Shown: piece after piece, positions 57,178 to 64,000 of the stretch | Position numbering within the stretch: position 1 is the first letter of the stretch | Layout of the letters: every line of letters begins with the position of its first letter | Origin: Tetracladium setigerum | Lineage: Eukaryota; Ascomycota; Leotiomycetes; Helotiales | Direction of reading: 5' to 3' | Assembly (NCBI GenBank): GCA_031472005.1 | Contig: PZJY01000006.1 | Coordinates: forward strand, 1,860,001 to 1,924,000 | DNA: 64,000 nt | Position numbers and translations under genes: made by a program | Notes under the pieces: generated by a model | Told to the model about the DNA's origin: nothing | What the model saw: the letters and a program-made list of their open reading frames with translations, nothing else | Database searches by the model: none

Positions 57178-60136
57178 AGTCGAAAGTGCAAGGGCAGCAG
57201 CGCCGGCTGCCTCTGATAATATAATTAAGAGAGCGAAATGAAATGAAATCAACCTTCAAGGGATCTAGATGGGCGGCGAAAGAGGCACGTCGGCCATCAG
57301 TTGCGTGGTGCTGGGGGCATAATAAAAACGCGGTTGTTGGGTGTTGGCAAAAGGGAGGATGTTTGTGGACCGACAACGATAACGACGACGACGAACAGAA
57401 AGGACTGTGGTTCTTCGCGCGAGGCAAAGAGATGGAAAGGAGGAGTGTTGTGAAGCCTGTCGTCTCTCTCTCACTCTCACACACACTCGGACGGAGGAGA
57501 GAATCAATTGATGATTGACTGAGGTTGGTATAAAATCGGTTCTTGTTGTCGAGATTTGAAGGGCGGAAAAGGCAGCAGAAGTCAGAAGTCGATCTCGTCT
57601 CGGAGCAGCAGCACAACAGGGTGAGAACGAGAGCAGCCAGCAGGGAGGAGATCTTCTGAATCTGGAGCGGCGGGAAAACGGGAGACGGATGACAAGCAGA
57701 ACAGGGGAATTAGATGATGGCGAGACGGAGAATTGACAGGGTCTGAGCTGTCGATGCAGGCTCGATAGGGACGTTTCTGCGTGCCTGAGGGAGGTGGTTG
57801 TTGCAAGCCCCTGCTGATACAGGCTATGAAGCACACACGGAGCAGGCCAGGATGCGCAGGCCGGGAATCACATTATTATCCGTGGGGAACCCATTAATTA
57901 CTGTTCCCTCTCCTGCAAGAGAAGGCGGCATGAGAGGAGAAGAGATGGTGGGTGGGTTGGTGGGTGTGTGTGTGAGTGAGGGAGCAGAGGGCAGAAGAAG
58001 TCGAATATATCAATATATTCGCTATTGATGGGAGGTGTCTACATATATGCATATGCATGTATGAGGATGGGAGTATTGAGAGAGATGATGATTATCATTT
58101 TATGTTCGGATGAGACGCTAAGCTCTCTTGTTGACAAGTAAATAAAATAGGCGAGACTAAGGGGAGGGAGACGAACTGGTTTGCGCCGTCGTCTCTCTTT
58201 GTCTTAGATGAAGATGCAGTATCTTTCTAGCGCAACGGCGGCTCGTTCTTAAAGCAAGGCGGCCATGACAGCAAACGACAAAAACGACAAGCACATTCAT
58301 TCTTCTTCTTCTTCTGGCTGAAGATTATATGTAATCTTACTACTATAGATGCAAGACCGAAGTGGAAAGAAGTGCAGCTTTTCCTCTTCAACCTCACGAT
58401 TGAGATGCTCTCTTCTTCTAGATGATAATAAGGTAGAGAGAGAGAAAAGATGACGACCATTTAGAGAGAGAAAATCAGGGAAGGTGGTGGTGGTGTCCAA
58501 CGCGCAGGGGCTCGGTACCTTATTGTTGGACTCGTTCCTGCATACGAGTGAGTAGTAGTGTGTGGGTGTGTGTGTGTCTGCCTCGTACCGCGTGAGTTGG
58601 TAGGTGCAGTGCAGTGCAGTACAGTCCAACTAGCCTACTATCTCTACATCCATGTTTTGACAAGTTCCTCTGATGATATATCTTTGATGTATCTCTAATA
58701 TTGACAAGTCCCAACATCTGTCATTCTCTCATGCCGCCGTCTTCCTCCTGTCACCTGTAACTGTACTCCATACAGTCCAGTACAGTAAGTATCTCCCCGT
58801 AAGACTCGGATTCTTCTTCGTGATGGATGGCTATTCCTATCCCATCCTCCATCATCTCCAAGCGAAATGAGGGCTGGCCGCCATGCTTGTCGCCACTGCC
58901 CAATTCATCCACCATGCGAGGCCAAAGCACACCCCCCATTGCCCCCCATTGCCCCAACCCAGCCAGTCGGACGACAGGGACATATTAAGCAGCAAAGACC
59001 AGGAAGTAGTTTGAGCTCGTCCTCCACCTGCAACCCGAACTGTCATAAGGCTCTGTCGACGCGCGCTTTTCACACCTCTTGTGCTTGTTTGCTGCTGTTT
59101 TGCTTGCGTGCCCAAGATGTCGATCTTCCCGTACGCAGAGCAGAGAGTATGGGGGAATCAGATCAGGTCAGGCCTGTGATCGATCACCGAGATCATCGAT
59201 CACCCTCTGGCGACACAAGCAGCTCCCTGCTCGGCAGAACTTTATATCTTCATGCCATAAATGCGATAGCAGCCGTCCATTAAGACCATCCATGCTCTGG
59301 CGCGACTGGTGAGGCGAGAGCGATGTGATGCACACTGAGCTTGGAGGGTGGCACACATATTGTAGTTGGCAGAGTCATCTCAGCATATGGGACTTTGGTA
59401 CTATGATGAATATGATTATTAATTTGTTGTTGTTATTATTTCTATGGTTATTATAATTATCATTACTGTTATAAAACAATCATTAATACAATCATATATT
59501 TGGGATGCATTAGTATATGAATAGGAGTCCCTTAAAGAATAGTAATAAGAATAAGAACAAGAATAAGAATAACCAACACCCATGGATCCTCAAAAGATCT
59601 GCATACGTCGCCCGTTGCGGACAACGTGTAATCATAATCTTTTTAACTCTTGGAAGGGGAAGTTGGAAGTTGCAGTCCTGCACTTTAACCGCCATGCGAG
59701 TTGTTGAGACCAAAATCTCCACCGAGTCACCACAGATATTCATCCCATCCCACTTCTTCACACGTGAGCCGCGCACCACCACCAGCCTCATATCAACAAA
59801 TCAACATTGTGCAGCATGCACATCATGATGAACTGAGACCACTGGCCTTCTGCTTCTTCTGCCTCTTTCTGCCTCTTTCTGCCTCTTTCTGCCTCTTTCT
59901 CTACCTGTTCTGCCTCATCAACTGTGTCCAGTCGGCCCTCCAAGAATCCGTTCATCCCTCCCTTCCACCCCTCCCCCATTTCCGAAGCTGGGGAAGCCTC
60001 GGATAACCAAACCTCCTTCTTCCTCGCGGCTTCACGAAACTATCCATCCGACAATTCACTCCCCTCCACTTTCCCGGGGAAGGCTACCGACCGGATCGGA
60101 GCGAGACCAAGTCGAAAAGCCTAACCTACCTCCGTC
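57178..60136. other. 3 kb gene-poor divergent region
   Basis: No protein gene could be supported on either strand. It contains many simple sequences: GT-rich (57960-57972, 58560-58576), GA runs (58435-58444), AT-rich TTATTA blocks (59410-59480), a (GAATAA)-like stretch (59540-59570), and four perfect copies of GCCTCTTTCT (59861-59900). It should include the promoters of both flanking unknown genes. Confidence 0.5.
59861..59900 (+). repeat. tandem repeat, 4 x 10 bp
   Basis: The decamer GCCTCTTTCT occurs four times without change, flanked by related CT-rich units. Confidence 0.9.
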
Positions 60137-62198
60137 ATGTTCGGCATCACCCTAGGTGAGCCTCAGCTCTTTCTCTTTACCTTGGCTGCCGAATGTCGTC
60201 GGCGCTAGCGTCTTTCTTATTAGATATCAAAGCAGACCCAGGCAAATCACAATCAACTCAAAGTTGGAAGGATAGGAAACCTATCTGAAACAAGATTTGG
60301 GTCTTGTTGGTTGTTATGTCAATAGCAAGTGCTAAGTCCATCAATTGTTGACATCATGATTTTGATATTGCGTGGCAACGTCTTATATAAAATTCATTTG
60401 CCATCCAAATGAAGTGGACGTGTTTCTTCTCCACACTCTCTTTGCCACTGTTCAATGAAACTCAAGAATTTGGCAATCTCATTCATTACGTGGCACAGGA
60501 TCCTTCACTCCTCCTGCTCGACCAGATGGCAAACCAAGGGTCATACCACCCCCAACAGCTGTCCGCTTCCCCAACGTCCAACCTCAATCAACAGGAGGAA
60601 GCTACTCTCGAGCTACTCCACTGGTTTCTCATCTTCAATCTGTACATCGCCCCGCAGACATTCGGCCTTCTCACTTTGAAGCACTCAACTTGCACGTGAT
60701 ATCAGATGCCTCAGCATCTGATATCGTTCCATGGACAGGCTTCCTACCACCAGTCGATGAGTGGAATAGCGTCCCTCAAGATGATCTCCTCGAGGCGAAT
60801 GCAGCAACGCGCAGGCCACTTAACAACAACAACCTCTCTCCAGGCGTTCAAACTTATCGGGAACGACAAAAAGAACTGTTAACACCAAACGTTTCTGCTT
60901 TCCGCAGTATCCGCCGCATTCCTCCCCCAACTGGAGAGGCTGCTGCTCGCCTTGGAAATGCCTACGAGTTCTTCAAAAACTTAGAAATCTTCTCCGGCTA
61001 CTGGCAAGACACTTCTCTCCCACCTCCCACCACAACTACTCCGGAAATAGAATCGAACAAACCACCACTTCACCTTCAAACACACCAACGCGTTGGTACT
61101 GGCTCTCAGATTCCTCCCGACTTCAGACAGCACTTAATCTCCGCATTTGTAAAGCTAGTCGCCTATGATTTTGGATGCAATGTGACATACGCTCGCACCG
61201 AGCCCCGTTTACATCTCACTCCACCACCATCAAGCTCCAAGCTCACATTCCCAAGCACGCACTTCAACTCGAGTGCGAGCTTCGTCTTCCGTATTCCCAA
61301 TGATCGACCCTCTGCCCGCTCCGGCATCGTGGAAGGACCCGTCGCCGTTCTCTCCGCGCGAGCAAGCACTGGCTTCTCCACCCCTGCCGAAGAGAACCTC
61401 GACTTCGCACGAGAGATCGTCGCTGTACTTCTCACCGCACAACAGCGAGCCCGCTACGGAAAGGTTGAAAAACGCTTCGGCGAAGGCGAGTGGTGGGCTA
61501 CCAAGCCTCGCTGGGGCGGCGGACCTGGCGGACCTATTGGCAAGGAAAACGATAGCAAAGCAAGTAATAGTAATGGTGAAGGTGCCTCCTCCTCCTCCTC
61601 CTCCTCCTCCTCCTCCTCCTCCTCCTCTTCGTCCTCTTCGTCTGGTGAAAACAACAACAACACAGAATCCATCGTTGAAAAGGCCAGCACATCCGTCTCC
61701 AGCCTCGTCGCCGCTGAAGCAAAACGCGCCATAGGCAGTCTCGGTCCCTCGCCTACCGCTAATAAGCGAAGTAAGAAATGTAGCAATGGCAGTGCTCTCC
61801 CTAATGGAAATCTGCCCATGTATGAAAATTATAGGAAACTTGCTCCGCCAGCGCCGACGTGGGATCGGAAGTGCAGGTATTCTGCGATTGGCAAGGCGGC
61901 GGGCAAAGTGAATGGCCAAGGATATGATGATATCTTCTTGGTTAGTTCGCTCAATCACCACGTTGCTATTGTGAGAGCTCGAGTGCCGGATGGACTTATT
62001 ACTGTTCTGGAGGGTGGGGAAGAGGCAGATTGGGGCAAGGTGGAGGTCTGGAGGACGAAGTGGTTTGATTTGTTTCAGGGCGAGGAGAGGGTTGAGGCCA
62101 TGGGGATTGTGTGGGGGATGATGGCTTGGTTGATGAGGAAGGTTGAGGCGGGGGAAGGAGACGAAAAAATGGAGTTGAGGCCGAAGATTGAAGGGTGA
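60137..62198 (+). CDS. unrecognised protein with poly-serine tract
   Basis: The model encodes about 572 residues. Exon 1 is 19 nt (MFGITL and one base), followed by a 343-bp intron (60156-60498, gtgagc...cacag); splicing gives MFGITLGSFTPPARPDGKPR in frame with the long second exon. Evidence for exon 1 is the absence of any ATG in the open frame upstream of conserved-looking sequence (PRVIPPPTAVRFPNVQP). Recognisable pieces include ASDIVPWTGFLPPVDEW and a C-terminal block (YSAIGKAAGKVNGQGYDDIF, VAIVRARVPDGLITVLEG), but no named domain. A CCT repeat at 61585-61626 makes a serine run. The start is inferred and the function unknown. Confidence 0.6.
61585..61626 (+). repeat. (CCT)14 microsatellite coding for serine
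   Basis: Forty-two bases of perfect CCT repeat inside the coding frame, read as TCC serine codons and followed by TCT/TCG serine codons. Copy number is likely polymorphic. Confidence 0.95.
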
Positions 62199-62886
62199 GG
62201 CCAGGTGCTCCCCTTGAACTGCTTGAGAACGGGACGAGAGGCAGGGAGTGTGTAGGTGTGAGAGTGAGTGTGGGTGAGAGAATTTTACGGGGAATGGTAG
62301 AATGTGCAAAATGATATGATGAAAAGAATGGATTACTAGATATATCTTCGAGATAGCATACTTGGCGTGTGTCTTTGTTTTGCATTTCATGGCGAATAAA
62401 ATGGCCTCACATTGCCGTATGGAACAAAATTGAACAAATTATGGCACTTGATCTTTTTTCTCATTCTGGCTGGGCATAAGTCGTGAACTATCATATGGCT
62501 CGGAAGATCGGGAAGCGATCACTTGATAACTCGGTGAAACATTGTTTATTGTTGTATAGGTAATCTTATTTATAGGTGTGTGTTCTTTTTAGCCACGAAT
62601 CTTGCTCGTCTATCCCATCCACCCGCCTCCCACCCACAGCCAAACTCCACGCTCATACTCATCATCCTCATATAATCATCACTAGGTAACCCATACAACC
62701 AGCCACCCTACCATCCATCTAATTCTCACGTGCTCGCTTTTTGCCTGTCGATAAACAAATGAATTTAGCCTTCAATCCTAGTTCGGAAAGGTTTCAACGC
62801 ACGCATGCAGAATGAAGGGTAAGATGGAATGGGCAGTAATCGACAAGGCAGCAACGCAACAACGCAGTACACGACACAAGGGTGAT
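62199..62886. other. convergent intergenic
   Basis: 3' flanks of the poly-serine gene and the phosphoglycerate mutase gene; no gene recognised. Confidence 0.5.
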
Positions 62887-64000
62887 CTAACTCTTGATGA
62901 GGAGAGAGCTCCCGGTCATCTCCTTTGGCTGTTCCAATCCCATTGCTTCGAGGATCGTTGGGGCGACGTCACCGAGGACACCGTCGGTCTTCTTAAGGCT
63001 CCATCCCTTGGGGGCATTGGCCATGATGAATGGGACCTTGTTGGTGGTGTGGGAGGTCTTTGGCTTGCCGTCCTCGAATTTCATTTCTTCGGCATTTCTG
63101 GATTTATGATTAGCAACCGTACAGTTAGTAATAGTAGGGTGGAGGACAAACCCGTGATCGGAGGTGATGAAGAGGAGGTAGTTCTCCTTCTTGCAAGTCT
63201 CGTAGATCTCTCCAATGGCCTTGTCGGTAGTTGCAACAGCAATGACGGCTGCATCATACACACCGGTGTGGCCAACCATATCAGGAGGAGCGAAGTTGTT
63301 CATGATGAACTCGAACTTCTGCTCCGTGATACGCTTGGACACTTGCTTTGCAACACCAGCGGCACTCATTTCTGGTGCCTTATCGTAGGTTGCCACACTC
63401 TTGTTAGAGGGAACCAAATCTTGGCTTTCATCTCTTTCTTCTAGGGGGAATGCCTTCTCAACACCTCCGTTGAAGAAGAAAGTAACGTGGGCATACTTCT
63501 CGGTCTCAGCAACATGGACTTGGTGAACGCCTTGGGTGCCGAGAGTCTCAGCAAGAACGTTGCCCATGTGTTGGGGCTTGAAGGCAATTTGGTAGGGATA
63601 ATCTAACTTATACTGGGTCATTGTTGTGAGGGTGATATCCTTGGGATATGCGAAATCTTCCAACGGAGAACGATCGTAGGCACCAAGGAGTTGGGTGATC
63701 TCCCGAACACGATCAGATCGGTAGTTGAAGAAGAAGACTTGGTCGCCATCTGATACTGCTTAGCAACCTCTCGAGAATGGACTTTAACAAGCTTACCCTG
63801 GATTCGGCCTTCCTTTCCACCAACAATGATGGGCTTCAAGAACTCGTCGTTCTCGCCCTTGGCATATCTCTCCTTGATAGTCTTTACAGGATCATCGCTC
63901 TCCTCTCCATCACCAATGCACAAAGCGTTCAATCCAACCTCAATTCTCTCCCATCTCTTATCACGGTCCATGGCGTAGTATCTGCCGGTAACGGAGGAAA
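62887..64000 (-). CDS. 2,3-bisphosphoglycerate-independent phosphoglycerate mutase, C-terminal part (5' end outside window)
   Basis: This glycolytic enzyme converts 3- to 2-phosphoglycerate with two Mn ions. The visible ~335 residues start at SSVTGRYYAMDRDKRWERIE. Metal and active-site motifs are FFFNYRSDRVREIT, YAHVTFFFNGG, NNFAPPDMVGHTG and LLFITSDHGNAEEM. Introns are 63750-63796 and 63098-63151. The second splits the SDHGN motif and is a stop-free 54 bp, so retention would insert 18 residues there. The protein ends with GSSLLIKS. The start codon and the alkaline-phosphatase-like N-terminal part with the catalytic serine lie beyond base 64000. Confidence 0.95.

Noticed and set aside
57265..57834. 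Minus-strand 189-codon frame upstream of the mucin-like gene
   Set aside because: Serine/arginine-rich translation of simple sequence; it could be leader but there is no sign of a conserved product.
61230..62390. Long minus-strand frame opposite the poly-serine gene
   Set aside because: Contains a glycine run that is just the complement of the CCT repeat and no plausible protein features.

Overview
The window is nuclear DNA of a filamentous ascomycete (Pezizomycotina). The evidence is gene-dense DNA on both strands, 44-140 bp introns with GTAWGT-like donors and CTRAC/CTAAC branch points a few bases before YAG, and one-to-one matches to core fungal genes (FKS glucan synthase, LCB1, SAGA Ubp8, Inp1, Sro7, Hpc2, an independent-type phosphoglycerate mutase). 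The overall gene content would suit a leotiomycete-like genome, but the class is an inference. No mobile element, CRISPR array, secondary-metabolite cluster or virus-derived gene was recognised.

Layout. 0-5 kb: end of a 1,3-beta-glucan synthase gene, then serine palmitoyltransferase subunit LCB1 and a tRNA-Ser. 5-11 kb: RSA3-like ribosome assembly factor, a Ytp1-type membrane protein, a 1.4 kb gene-free stretch, and a LACTB2-like metallo-hydrolase. 11-21.5 kb: UBP8, EFM5 lysine methyltransferase, complex I 40 kDa subunit, RPN9, a CUE3/ASCC2 homologue and ribosomal protein uS10. 21.7-25.8 kb: two unrecognised proteins (one cut by an in-frame stop) and a PDAP1/PP28 protein. 26.5-31.6 kb: tRNA-Gly, a many-intron formamidase and a UsgS-like membrane protein. 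32-38.3 kb: INP1 and SRO7/tomosyn. 38.5-45 kb: a small secreted protein, a variant 5S rRNA gene, BSD2-type ubiquitin-ligase adaptor, a CBP6/UQCC2-like factor, and the mitochondrial citrate carrier. 45-53 kb: HPC2, RPAP1/Rba50, secreted alpha-amylase. 55-64 kb: a mucin-like single-pass membrane protein, a 3 kb gene-poor stretch, an unrecognised poly-serine protein and the end of phosphoglycerate mutase.

The neighbours do not form one pathway; this looks like an ordinary housekeeping region with several divergent promoters (hydrolase/UBP8, NUO-40/RPN9, CUE3/uS10, UsgS/INP1, BSD2/CBP6, HPC2/RPAP1). I found no new biological system. What stands out is finer structure: a 4-nt microexon in the formamidase gene, a GC-AG intron in BSD2, a 5S rRNA gene whose helix II appears rewritten by compensatory changes, a nonsense codon before a well-formed downstream extension, and about seven single-base deletions, nearly all in G or C runs, that break conserved reading frames always in the same direction. 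The last pattern most likely reflects assembly error and should be checked before any of those genes is called a pseudogene.
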